Source: Chersky-840 sp963794615
Lineage (GTDB): Bacteria > Actinomycetota > Acidimicrobiia > Acidimicrobiales > UBA8190
Length of the DNA stretch: 64,000 bases
NCBI GenBank assembly: GCA_963794615.1
Contig: CAWCEP010000009.1
Span: forward strand, 62,001 to 126,000
Reading direction: 5' to 3'
The position numbers and the translations under genes were made by a program. Of this stretch, positions 25,400 to 34,482 are shown one piece after another; the stretch's first letter is position 1, and the number at the start of each line of letters is the position of its first letter. Under the pieces are notes generated by a model. That model saw nothing but the letters and a program-made list of their open reading frames with translations, did not search any database and was not told where the DNA came from.

Positions 25400-25774
25400 G
25401 TGTCCAGCTCGCCGCTAACCGTCGTCCAGAATTTCTGCGCGGCGTGGTCGAAGCTCGACCTCGACGCCATGATGGGGTACTTCCACACCGATGCCGTGTA
25501 CCACAACATCCCGGTCGACCCGGTGGTGGGGCGCGACAACATCCGGGACATGATCGCCGGGTTCACGGCGGGGTGGGACCGCATCGACTTCGAAATCCGC
25601 CACGCCGTGGCCGAGGGCGACGTCGTGCTCACCGAGCGGGTCGACCACTTCGTCTCCACCGAACGCACCGTCAGCCTCCCGGTGATGGGCACCTTCGAGT
25701 TGGAGGGCGGCCTCATCAGGGCGTGGCGGGACTACTTCGACCTCAACCAATTCATGAGCCAGCTCACGGACTGA
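25400..25774 (+). CDS. Limonene-1,2-epoxide hydrolase-like / SnoaL-fold protein
   Basis: 124 residues from GTG 25400, preceded by an AGAGGTG ribosome site; longer in-frame starts at 25316 and 25370 lack one. The sequence (VVQNFCAAWSKLDLDAMMGYFHTDAVYHNIP...ERVDHF...FELEGGLIRAWRDYFDLNQF) closely follows the LEH group, with the Arg/Asp pair (DRIDF, RDYFD) that activates water in limonene epoxide hydrolase. Probable epoxide hydrolase; substrate unknown. It is divergent from the WYL regulator. Confidence 0.85.
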   Translation: MSSSPLTVVQNFCAAWSKLDLDAMMGYFHTDAVYHNIPVDPVVGRDNIRDMIAGFTAGWDRIDFEIRHAVAEGDVVLTERVDHFVSTERTVSLPVMGTFELEGGLIRAWRDYFDLNQFMSQLTD

Positions 25775-25789
25775 CCCGCCCGGGCGGCC

Positions 25790-26662
25790 CTACTTGAAGC
25801 CCGCGCTGAAGGCCGTCTCGGAATTGGGGAACTGGGTGATGTCGGAGTCGACGGCACCGTCGTAGGAGAAGTACGAGCTGTAGCCCACGTCGTTGGCCGG
25901 GTCGTCGATGAACCCGTGCATGTCGTTGATGAAGGCCGGGTCGTCGGAGCCGTTGAGGCCCCACTCGGGAACGCTCACGTACTTGCCGTGGGCCTTGGCG
26001 AAGTCGACGGTGTACGACAGGCCCCCCACCGTCTGGAGGGTGGCCTCCCAGCTGTAGCCGGGGTTGTCGTACTGGTCGGTGCCGATGTAGTCGACGTACT
26101 GGTCGCCGGGGTACGACGCCGCGTACGGGCCGTTGGTGGGCGTCTCGTCCGCCGCCGCACACCAGTCGAAGAAGAAGTGCTGGCCCGTTACGCTGCGCAT
26201 GGTCGTCACGATGTCGTCGAAGGCGGTGACGTACTGGGCGGGCGTGGTGTTCTGGACCCCCCACGAGTACCGGGTCGTCGACCACTCCCACCCGATCCGG
26301 ACGATGGCGTAGGCCTGGCCTCCGTTGACGAGGTGCTCCGCCAGCTGCTGGTACACGCCGAGATTGGACGGGGTCTGGGCCGGGCTCCCGTTGCTCGGGG
26401 ACATGGCCACGCCCAGATAGAGGCGCAACGACGTCGAGGGCGGTTGGTAGGCGCCGATGGCGCTCCACGACGACTGACTGGTGTAGCCCGACATCCCTTG
26501 CACTCCCACACCGAGGCGGTTGGCGAGGGCGACGACGTCGCTCGGGCGCTGCGACGACACGAAGAATCCCAAGGCGTTCGACGACCCCACCGGGAGCGAG
26601 CACCCCGTCACCGTCGACAGGGCGAGCACCACCAACGCCACCCCGATTCCCCCCCTGCGCAT
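25790..26662 (-). CDS. GH26-like glycoside hydrolase lipoprotein
   Basis: 290 residues with a lipoprotein signal ending STVTGC (Cys21). The mature part is a beta/alpha barrel protein. RIGWEW (Glu126) and VPEWGL (Glu233) sit at the acid/base and nucleophile positions of clan GH-A, and the pattern matches bacterial GH26-like proteins that act on beta-mannans or related glucans. ATG 26662 has GGGGAGA upstream; the earlier in-frame ATG lacks it. It is convergent with the LEH gene. Likely anchored outside the membrane to trim polysaccharide. Confidence 0.78.
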   Translation of the reverse strand: MRRGGIGVALVVLALSTVTGCSLPVGSSNALGFFVSSQRPSDVVALANRLGVGVQGMSGYTSQSSWSAIGAYQPPSTSLRLYLGVAMSPSNGSPAQTPSNLGVYQQLAEHLVNGGQAYAIVRIGWEWSTTRYSWGVQNTTPAQYVTAFDDIVTTMRSVTGQHFFFDWCAAADETPTNGPYAASYPGDQYVDYIGTDQYDNPGYSWEATLQTVGGLSYTVDFAKAHGKYVSVPEWGLNGSDDPAFINDMHGFIDDPANDVGYSSYFSYDGAVDSDITQFPNSETAFSAGFK

Positions 26663-26790
26663 GATCCATCTCCCCGGCGCCACCGGCTCCCCCGATGGTG
26701 GCCGTTCCCAGCCTAACGCCTACCGCCCGTGTTCTCGGGGCCATGGCGGGTGGTGATCGTGGGAGCAGGGTCGACTGCGAGAATGCCGGG

Positions 26791-27300
26791 ATGCTGCGCG
26801 TCCGTCCGGCCCGACCCGACGACGCCGCGGCGGTCGCCGGCGTCCACGTCCGCTCGTGGCAGGTGGGATACCGGGGCCTGCTCCCTGACGTCTATCTCGA
26901 CGAGCTTCGTCCCGAGGACCGCATGGACCGCTACACCTTCGGGGCCACCGACCCCGACGTGCCGTCCACCATGGTGGCGGCCGAGGACGGTGTCATCTGC
27001 GGCTTCGTGACCACGGGCCCGTCCCGGGGTGTCGACCTCCCCGGCGGGGGAGAGGTCCTCGCCCTCTACGTCGACCCCCCGACGTGGGGTCGGGGCGTGG
27101 GGCGCCGGCTCATGGCCGAGGCCCGGGACAAGCTCGGCCGGGCCGGCTTCGCCGACGTCGGCTTGTGGGTCCTGTCGGGAAACGAACGCGCCCAACGCTT
27201 CTACCGTGCCGACGGGTGGTCGCCCGACGGGCGACGACGCGCCGTGGAGGTGTGGAACATCGCCGTCGACGAGGACCGCTTCACCCGACACCTTCCGTGA
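26791..27300 (+). CDS. GNAT-family N-acetyltransferase
   Basis: 169 residues. VRPARPDDAAAVAGVHVRSWQVGYRGLLPD opens the GNAT fold; LALYVDPPTWGRGVGRRLMAEARD contains the Q/RxxGxG/A acetyl-CoA pyrophosphate loop, and VLSGNERAQRFYRADGW the terminal signature. The first residues resemble aminoglycoside- or small-amine-modifying relatives, but the acceptor is unknown. The start at 26791 begins the first strand; the longer frame to 26695 is not homologous. Confidence 0.9.
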   Translation: MLRVRPARPDDAAAVAGVHVRSWQVGYRGLLPDVYLDELRPEDRMDRYTFGATDPDVPSTMVAAEDGVICGFVTTGPSRGVDLPGGGEVLALYVDPPTWGRGVGRRLMAEARDKLGRAGFADVGLWVLSGNERAQRFYRADGWSPDGRRRAVEVWNIAVDEDRFTRHLP

Positions 27301-27382
27301 CTCGGTAACTCCGTGACTCGGTGTCCGCGGGCTTGTCGCGCCCTACGGGCGCCGAGCCGGGCCGGGCCCGATCCGTGGCAGG

Positions 27383-27877
27383 ATGCAGCCGATGCCGAGC
27401 GAACGCCTGGAAGTCGAGCGCCCCATCGCGGCCGACCCCGCCACCATCTTCCGCCTCCTGTGCGATCCCCAGGGCCATGTGACGATCGACAGCTCGGGCA
27501 TGCTCATGGCGGCCACGGGCAAACCTGTCGCCGCTGTCGGCGACAGCTTCGTCGTGCACATGGACCGCGAATCGCTCAACGACTATCCGTTGGGCCGCTA
27601 CGACGTGACGGTGACGATCACGACCCTGGTCCCCGACCGCGAGATCGCGTGGACGATCATCGGCCAGATTCGCCCGCCCATGGGTCACGTCTACGGCTAC
27701 ACACTGGCTCCCATCGAGGGCGGCACCCTCGTGACGTCGTACTACGACTGGTCGACGATCGATCCCGTCTGGAAGGACAGCGGGATCTTCCCGGTCATCT
27801 CCGAAGGAGCGTTGCGAGCGACCCTGGGGATCCTGGCCCGCACCGTGGCACCGCAGGGCTTCGCGGCGCCGGCCTGA
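27383..27877 (+). CDS. SRPBCC (START/polyketide cyclase-like) protein
   Basis: 164 residues with the SRPBCC layout: VERPIAADPATIFRLLCDPQGHVTIDSSG at the N-terminus, central beta strands (VTVTITTLVPDREIAWTI) and a long terminal helix. A very similar protein is encoded at 47352-47825 in this window. These folds bind hydrophobic ligands; no catalytic residues can be assigned. ATG 27392 is an alternative start. Confidence 0.85.
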   Translation: MQPMPSERLEVERPIAADPATIFRLLCDPQGHVTIDSSGMLMAATGKPVAAVGDSFVVHMDRESLNDYPLGRYDVTVTITTLVPDREIAWTIIGQIRPPMGHVYGYTLAPIEGGTLVTSYYDWSTIDPVWKDSGIFPVISEGALRATLGILARTVAPQGFAAPA

Positions 27878-27928
27878 TCGCATTCGGGTTCCGGGGTCGG
27901 GCGCAATCGCGCCCCGGCCGCGGCGCCG

Positions 27929-28810
27929 TCAACGACACGGCTTCCTGACGCCGGTGAGCCCCCCGTTGAACCTCGCACCGTTGAACCCCCGGGCGTCGTC
28001 GCCGGGGCAGAACGAGGCAGGCCGGACCCGATACTCCGCGTTTGAAGACCGCCTTGTGCCCGACGTACGCCGCCAACGCCCCGCTCGTCGAGAATTGGTT
28101 GCACTGCTCGGTCAGCACCGCGTCGGCGAGGGGGGCCATATCGGTGGCGTAGCCGTCGCCGGTGTCGTCGGGGTTCTTGATCCACCATCCGAGCCCGAGG
28201 CCGTGCATGTAGTCGCCCCGCGTCGTCATGTAGGACTCTTCGATGGCCTTGGTGAGCGGGAAGCCGCTGGCGTCGGCGTACTCCTCGTCGATGTCGCTCT
28301 CTACGGCGTCGAACCCCTTGCCGCACACTGCCGGGAGATCATCGACTCGATGACCGAAACCGTCGCCGGAGACCGGATGTCGCGGTAGTACTCGCGGTAG
28401 CCGGGTACCTTCCTCCCGAAGACGCCCGCCGCGTGGAGCTGGTCGTAGTACGACGTGGACGTCCCTTCCTGCGCGGCCGAGTAGTAGTTGCCGGCCGCCC
28501 CCACCTCGACGTAGCAGACGACGTGCTTTCCCTCCTGGTGCAGCGCCGTGACCGTCGATCTCGGATTGATGATGCCGTCGATGTCGTAGATGACGGGGGC
28601 CGGTGCCCGTTTCCCGTCCGGGAGCCTGTCGTTCGTCCCCATGTCGCGGGCGCTGGTCAGCCGGAGCGGATGGCTGAGCTCCCATTGCCAGGGCTGACTG
28701 CCCAGTGACGGGCTCCACCACGTCGACGCCTCGGCCCGGGGCCCGCCCTCGAGGCCGAACGATGCCAGGACCGGAACGAGGGCCACGGCGAATCTCGACA
28801 TCCAGGACAT
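27929..28810 (-). CDS. Secreted GH114-like endo-alpha-1,4-polygalactosaminidase (two frame switches)
   Basis: The product starts with a signal peptide (SRFAVALVPVLASFGLEGG...AEA) and follows GH114: WQWELSHPL, VIYDIDGI, HVVCYVEVGAAGNYY and YREYYRDIRSPATVSVIESMI. It moves frame near 28320 to GKGFDAVESDIDEEYADASGFPL, GDYMHGLGLGWWIKNPDD and GALAAYVGHKAVF. It moves again near 28045 (one extra A) to AEYRVRPASFCPGDDARGFNG, ending RKPC at 27929. Rejoined it is about 293 residues, normal for the family, which cleaves galactosamine-containing exopolysaccharide. With intact motifs on both sides, sequence error is more likely than a pseudogene. Confidence 0.78.
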
Positions 28811-29043
28811 CGTCAGGCTCCCGCAGCCGGTGCACGCTCTGTTCGCGTTGTCGCTGACGGCGCCCCGCGCCTAGAGCGGCTCCGACCAGGACGGCCGAGG
28901 GGTGGTTCGGACGCCTCCCCGGTGGAATCGCCGGGACCTACCCAGGTGGTTCTTCGGTTGTCACCAGCAACGGTGCGGTCCAAGGTGGTTTCCTGAGGTA
29001 GAGGCTCGGGTCGAGACCCACGTCTCGACGGCACTGGAGATCC

Positions 29044-29628
29044 ATGCGCACCACGACCGCCATCAGTCCGTTCGATCGACGATGCGGGAACTGTCTGCGG
29101 TCATCAGAGCCTCTCAGCGGTATGCACGGCCTGTGCGCGGCGTGCTGGAACGAGCTGAGGATGGCGGTCTCGCCGCATCCGGACCGACGGGCACCGTGGT
29201 CGGGAACGGCGGCGCCTGCGGTGCGAAGCGTGCCCGCGACGAGCGAGGGTGGACGCAGTGTCGAGGTGCTCGTCGTCGATGACCAGAAGGACCTGCGCGA
29301 TACCACCGCGGCGATACTGGGCGCCGAGGGGTACGCGGTGGTCGAGGCCGCCGACGGTTTCGAGGCGCTGGAGCGGCTGCGGTGGCGTGAGATCGGCGTG
29401 ATGCTCCTCGATCTGGGGCTGCCGCGCATGGACGGGCCGACCCTGCTGGAGCAGCTCGACGAATCTCCCGCCGTCGTGGTGGTATCTGCATTCGGGGAGT
29501 GGAGTGAATCCGAGATCCGCACCCGCTTCGCTTCCAAGGTCGTCGCTTGTCTGCAGAAACCTGTGCCTCCGGCCCGTCTGCTCGCCGCCACCGCGGCCGC
29601 ATTCCGCGACTACGCTGCCGCCGGCTAG
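29044..29628 (+). CDS. Single receiver-domain response regulator with N-terminal zinc-finger-like module
   Basis: 194 residues. The N-terminus carries CGNC (Cys14, Cys17) and CAAC (Cys31, Cys34), a compact four-Cys knuckle, then a proline-rich linker. Residues about 73-190 are a receiver domain: acidic pair Asp79-Asp80, phospho-acceptor Asp123 in LLDLGLPRMDG, switch Ser148 and Lys172 in CLQKP. There is no output domain. No histidine kinase gene is nearby, so it is an orphan. The zinc module could bind nucleic acid or a partner protein; this is inference. Confidence 0.87.
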   Translation: MRTTTAISPFDRRCGNCLRSSEPLSGMHGLCAACWNELRMAVSPHPDRRAPWSGTAAPAVRSVPATSEGGRSVEVLVVDDQKDLRDTTAAILGAEGYAVVEAADGFEALERLRWREIGVMLLDLGLPRMDGPTLLEQLDESPAVVVVSAFGEWSESEIRTRFASKVVACLQKPVPPARLLAATAAAFRDYAAAG

Positions 29629-29635
29629 GGGCCGC

Positions 29636-29956
29636 TCACAGCCTCCGGCATTTGATCGCCGTGCCGTAGGCGCAGATCTCGGTCCAGTTTCCGCCCATCT
29701 CGGAGGTATCGAAGCGCATTGCCAAGATGGCGTCGGCACCCTTGGCCTCGGCCTCCTGCACCATGCGCTCGGTGACCTCGACACGGCTTGCGATCAAGTT
29801 CTTCGTCATACCCTTGAGCTCGCCACCGGCCAGTGATTTGAAGGATGCGCCGATCTGGGACCCGACGTTGCGGCTCCGCACCGTCAGCCCGAAGACCTCG
29901 CCGAGGACATCGGTGACCTCGTACCCAGGCAGATCGTTCATCGTCGAGATCAGCAC
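29636..29956 (-). CDS. YbjQ/UPF0145 family protein
   Basis: 106 residues, the standard size. LPGYEVTDVLGEVFGLTVRSRNVG, GASFKSLAGGELKGMTKNL and EAKGADAILAMRFDTSEMGGNWTEICAYGTAI are the conserved blocks of this pentameric family (annotated as heavy-metal-binding domain YbjQ). Function is unproven. It is convergent with the response regulator. Confidence 0.93.
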   Translation of the reverse strand: MLISTMNDLPGYEVTDVLGEVFGLTVRSRNVGSQIGASFKSLAGGELKGMTKNLIASRVEVTERMVQEAEAKGADAILAMRFDTSEMGGNWTEICAYGTAIKCRRL

Positions 29957-30009
29957 GTGCGCCTCCTGTCGGCCGTCGAGACGGGCCTCAGGCTAGGCAA
30001 CCGGGAGCC

Positions 30010-30065
30010 GCCGCGCCACGGCCGTTATGCTCTGCGATCCATCCGCCGAGCGAGAGGATTCACCC
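30010..30065 (+). promoter_or_regulatory. Probable promoter and ribosome site of the ABM-like gene
   Basis: TATGCT (30025-30030) is a good actinobacterial -10, followed by a short leader and GAGAGG 9 bases before the ATG at 30066. Confidence 0.4.
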
Positions 30066-30377
30066 ATGTGGGCACAGCTGATCTCCATGCGCCTCAAGGA
30101 GGGCAAGGAAGGGGATCTGCCGCGACTGTACGAGCAATTGCGTGCGGCTGAGCAACCTGACACAGGCCTGCTGCGCACCATGGCCCTGCGAGACGACAAG
30201 GACCCCCGCCGCATCTACAACATCGTCTTCTTCGACAGTGAAGACAAGGCGCGCCAGCGTGAGCGCGATCCACGGCGCGAGGAGAAACTGCAAACGGCCC
30301 GGGCGACGATGGCAGAGATCTTCGAAGGTGCTCCCGAGTTCGTCGACCTGACCGTCATCGAGGACACGTCGTACTGA
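30066..30377 (+). CDS. Antibiotic biosynthesis monooxygenase (ABM)-like dimeric barrel protein
   Basis: 103 residues. WAQLISMRLKEGKEGDLPRLYEQLRAAEQPDTGLLRTMALRDDKDPRRIYNIVFFDSEDKAR fits the ferredoxin-like alpha/beta barrel of ABM/stress-responsive small proteins. No cofactor site is visible, so whether it is an enzyme is unclear. ATG 30066 is preceded by GAGAGG. Confidence 0.78.
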   Translation: MWAQLISMRLKEGKEGDLPRLYEQLRAAEQPDTGLLRTMALRDDKDPRRIYNIVFFDSEDKARQRERDPRREEKLQTARATMAEIFEGAPEFVDLTVIEDTSY

Positions 30378-30402
30378 CGAGGCCACTGCCGGACTCGGCC
30401 CC

Positions 30403-31029
30403 TCAGATGTCGACGCCGATCCCCCGCGAGATCAAGGTGATCGCCGTCTCGATGAGCGCGTCGTCGGCCACATCGGGTTGCAGGGCGCCGAGCAGGCCGA
30501 TGCCATGGAAGAGGACGACGATGATCCTCGCCACGCGCTCGGCCGGGTCCGCGGGCTCGAGGCCGTATCGCTTCCATTCCGCCTCCAGGATCTCGGCCAC
30601 CCGGCGTACGTTCTCGTCCTCCAGGTCGGTGAGCTGTTCCCGGGCCGCGGGGTTGCGGGCGGCGTAGAGCCAGAATTCCTGGTACAGGATCCCGAAGTTC
30701 CCGCCGGCCTGGCGGGTCTGCTCCCGGATCATGGCGACGAAGTCGGAAAGACGGAATTCGGGGGGAACGTCGGAAGCTTCCAGGGTCTCGTGGAGCGCGT
30801 CCATCTCCCGGTCGTAGTTCGCCTTGAACAGCGCCAGGAAGAGGCCCTCTTTGTTCTTGAAGTTCGAGTACACCGCGCCCTTGGTGAACCCGGCCACCGC
30901 CGCGACCTCGTCGAGGGAGGCGCCATGGAACCCCCGGTCGGCGAAGACCTGGGCGGCGGCGGCCAGCAGATGGTCGCGTGTCTGCTGTCGTCTGCGCTCG
31001 GGGGTGAGGGGTTCGAGATGGGGTTGCAC
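30403..31029 (-). CDS. TetR-family regulator of the adjacent ABC exporter
   Basis: 208 residues with the HTH at about residues 15-60 (AAAQVFADRGFHGASLDEVAAVAGFTKGAVYSNFKNKEGLF), a near-consensus TetR DNA-binding domain. It has a TetR_C helical core. It is divergent from the ABC transporter genes by 30 bp, and the intergenic space is filled by a 29-bp imperfect palindrome, so mutual repression is the likely arrangement. Confidence 0.92.
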   Translation of the reverse strand: MQPHLEPLTPERRRQQTRDHLLAAAAQVFADRGFHGASLDEVAAVAGFTKGAVYSNFKNKEGLFLALFKANYDREMDALHETLEASDVPPEFRLSDFVAMIREQTRQAGGNFGILYQEFWLYAARNPAAREQLTDLEDENVRRVAEILEAEWKRYGLEPADPAERVARIIVVLFHGIGLLGALQPDVADDALIETAITLISRGIGVDI

Positions 31030-31030
31030 T

Positions 31031-31059
31031 ACCTACCAGCATAGTAGATACTGATAGGT
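31031..31059. promoter_or_regulatory. TetR operator between regulator and ABC exporter
   Basis: ACCTA at the left end and TAGGT at the right end frame a 29-bp palindrome with 10 of 14 base pairs matching around a central T. It occupies nearly the whole divergent gap and abuts the ABC start codon, leaving no room for a ribosome site; the ABC transcript may be leaderless or start further in. Confidence 0.75.
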
Positions 31060-32072
<1,013 letters not shown>

Positions 32073-32076
<4 letters not shown>

Positions 32077-32872
32077 GCAGTATGGCGAGCCCACCGATTC
32101 GAGCCCGAGAGGGTGGCTTTCTGCGCGATACCGCGCTGTTGCCGGACGCGCCCTGCGTCAGATCCCGCGTGAGCCCGCCTCGGTGCTCCCCGCCGTGCTC
32201 GTGCCGGCCTTCTTCTACACCGTGAACCTGGGGGCCCTCGAGAACCTGGCCCGCGGTGCGCCGGGATTCAGCTACAAGGCCTTCCTCATCCCCATGGCCA
32301 TCGCCTTTGCCGTCACCGGCATGTCGAGGGCCCCGACCCTGGTCACCGACATCCAAGGTGGGTACTTCGACCGACTCTGTATGACACCGATACGCCGCAT
32401 TGCCCTGCTGCTGGGACTCATGGTGGCCGACATGGTCGTCATCATCGCCCTCTGCGTTCCGGTCCTGGCCATCGGCTTTGGGGTCGGTGTTCGCTTTGTC
32501 ACCGGCGTTCCCGGGGTGTTGGCCTTCATCGGGTTCTCAGCCCTGTGGGGACTGGTCTTCACCGGACTGCCCTATGCGGTGGCCCTCAAGACGGGGAGTC
32601 CAGCTGCGGTCAGTGCCTCCTACGTCATCTTCTTCCCCTTGTTCTTCCTGAGCGACGCCGTCGTGCCCAAGCAGGTGCTCACCGGTTGGTTCTCGGTGAT
32701 CGCCACCTACAACCCGATCACCTACCTCCTCGGGGCATTGCGGTCCCTTATCACGTCGGGATGGCAGGTCCGGACCTTGATGGAGGGGCTCGCCGCCGTG
32801 GCCGGCATCGGCGTCGTCAGCCTGTCGCTGGCATTGCTGGCTCTCAACGGCAGGATCAATCGAGATCCGTGA
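32073..32872 (+). CDS. ABC-2 type exporter permease (one frame switch)
   Basis: ATG 32073 overlaps the ATPase stop. The first 20 codons (REGGFLRDTAL) lie in one frame; from about 32132 sense runs in another as VAGRALRQIPREPASVLPAVLVPAFFYTVNLGALENLA, fitting one lost G. The rest has six membrane helices (FLIPMAIAFAVTGMSRAP, LLLGLMVADMVVIIALCVPVL, VLAFIGFSALWGLVFTGLPYAVAL, SYVIFFPLFFLSDAVVPKQVLTGW) as in DrrB-type permeases. Rejoined length is about 266 residues, normal for the family. ABC exporter with the preceding gene. Confidence 0.85.
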
Positions 32873-33094
32873 CGTTGGTTGTCCATTGTGAGCCCGTCCC
32901 TTGGGGGCGCTCCTTCAACTCGTGCAAGCCCAGAATGCCCGCCGTTGACGTGAGGCCCTCGCCGGTGGGCTGAGTAGGAACTGTGACTGCTCCGAGAGCG
33001 CATGCCCCCGTGTGACCAGGGCGGTCGTGACGTCGACCCAAACCTCCCGGATGGTCGCAACGGGCACGTGGGGCCACGCCTTATCATCGACAAG

Positions 33095-33472
33095 ATGCGG
33101 GTGGACACATTCGAGAGCCTGATCCTGTATGTGTCGGATCTTGCCGAGTCGCGATCGTTCTACGCTGACCTGCTCGGGCTGACCGTGCTCTTCGAGGACG
33201 AGATCATCGTTGTCGTCGGGGACGGCGCCGACCGTATCGTGTTGCATCGCAACGACCAGGGTCACGACGAACGCGGGATCTTTCCGGCCGGCCACCCCGC
33301 GGGCGCCGCCGCTCTGCGATTCACGGTCGAGGACCCGGATGCCTGCGAAGCAGAAGCCGAGGCTCGAGGCGTCCCGGTGCAGTGGCCGACCCAGGAAGCA
33401 GCGTGGGGACGATTCTTCGTCTTGGCTGATCCGGACGGACGCCCGGTGGTCCTGGCCAAGATGCGCGTCTGA
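33095..33472 (+). CDS. VOC-superfamily (glyoxalase/bleomycin resistance-like) protein
   Basis: 125 residues with a single VOC betaalpha-beta-beta-beta pair. FESLILYVSDLAESRSFYADLLGLTVLFEDE is the first module and ALRFTVEDPDACEAEAEARGVPVQWPTQEAAWGRFFVLADPDGRPVVLAKM the second. The metal-ligand set is only partly conserved, so an enzymatic role is uncertain. A 222-bp gap separates it from the permease. Confidence 0.88.
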   Translation: MRVDTFESLILYVSDLAESRSFYADLLGLTVLFEDEIIVVVGDGADRIVLHRNDQGHDERGIFPAGHPAGAAALRFTVEDPDACEAEAEARGVPVQWPTQEAAWGRFFVLADPDGRPVVLAKMRV

Positions 33473-33561
33473 CGGCGCTCGGGTCCGAGTCCGAGCCGTT
33501 GCAGCGGAGGTCACGCCCGGGGACCGTGGGGTGGTCATCGCCCTCTTCGTTCTGCGTGACA

Positions 33562-33759
33562 ATGGACCTGTGGCATCAGGCCAGGATCGGACCGCTACGT
33601 CAGGTGATTGCACGCCTGGCGGACCGATCCACCATCGTTGCCGCGCCGGACGGGTCGATCCACGACCTCTTCCCGGTCGCCATCAGCTTGTCGGCGGGAG
33701 AGGCTTGCGCGGTTCTCCGGACGAGCGAAACACCAGACGTCCGGCCCTTCAGTCTTTGA
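33562..33759 (+). pseudogene. Truncated SAM-dependent methyltransferase N-terminus
   Basis: About 65 residues: RIGPLRQVIARLADRSTIVAAPDGSIHDLFPVAISLSAGEACAVLR resembles the helical N-terminal cap that precedes the SAM-binding core in some class I methyltransferases. The reading stops at 33757 before any GxGxG motif. No continuation was found in other frames, so I regard it as a broken remnant. Confidence in the family is modest. Confidence 0.4.
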
Positions 33760-33799
33760 TGGACTGCTGACCTCGAGGCCGCCTGACCCGGAGGATCCC

Positions 33800-34360
33800 A
33801 TGGCCCAGCTCATCTACTCAGCGATCACGTCGCTCGACGGATATGTCGAGGACAGAGAGGGGAACTTCGACTGGAGCGCACCCGATGAGGAGGTGTTCAC
33901 GTTCATCAATGACCTCGAACGGCCGGTAGGCACCTATCTCTACGGACGACGAATGTACGAGACGATGGTCTACTGGGAGACGGCCCACACCCTCCCCGAC
34001 CAGTCTGACGCCGAACGGGAGTTCGTGAAGATATGGCAGGCTGCCGAGAAGATCGTGTATTCCAAGACGCGGAGCGCGCCATCCAGCGTCAGGACGCGGA
34101 TCGAGCGACGCTTCGACCCCGACGCCGTGAGACAAATGAAGGCGGCAGCAGCACGTGACATCACCGTCGGAGGTTCCGATCTCGCCGCCCAGGCCATCGA
34201 GGCCGGGTTGGTCGACGAGGTGCGGCTCTTCGTAACTCCCGTCGCGGTGGGAGGAGGGAAGCCGGCCCTCCCGATCGACTTCCACCTCCGTCTCGAATTC
34301 CTGGACCTACGCCGGTTCGACGGTGGCGCGGTGTACCTCCGGTACGGCACTCGGACGTGA
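33800..34360 (+). CDS. Dihydrofolate reductase family / RibD C-terminal domain protein
   Basis: 186 residues. IYSAITSLDGYVEDREGNFDWSAPDEEVFTFINDLERPVGTYLYGRRMYETMVYW is the family opening and VGGSDLAAQAIEAGLVDEVRLFVTPVAVGGGKPAL the cofactor/closing region. ATG 33800 has GGAGG five bases upstream. These stand-alone RibD_C proteins are common in actinobacteria and their substrates are unclear. A fragment of a second copy lies at 43689-43904. Confidence 0.9.
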   Translation: MAQLIYSAITSLDGYVEDREGNFDWSAPDEEVFTFINDLERPVGTYLYGRRMYETMVYWETAHTLPDQSDAEREFVKIWQAAEKIVYSKTRSAPSSVRTRIERRFDPDAVRQMKAAAARDITVGGSDLAAQAIEAGLVDEVRLFVTPVAVGGGKPALPIDFHLRLEFLDLRRFDGGAVYLRYGTRT

Positions 34361-34482
34361 GTTTGGGCCACACCTCGCTTCGGACCATCCCCGTTCCCAT
34401 GATCCTCTCAGGTTGGTGCCGCTCTGGCGTGCGCACCTGACATGGTCAGCGGGTCGGTGCCCGCCGGTGCCATGATCGTCGT

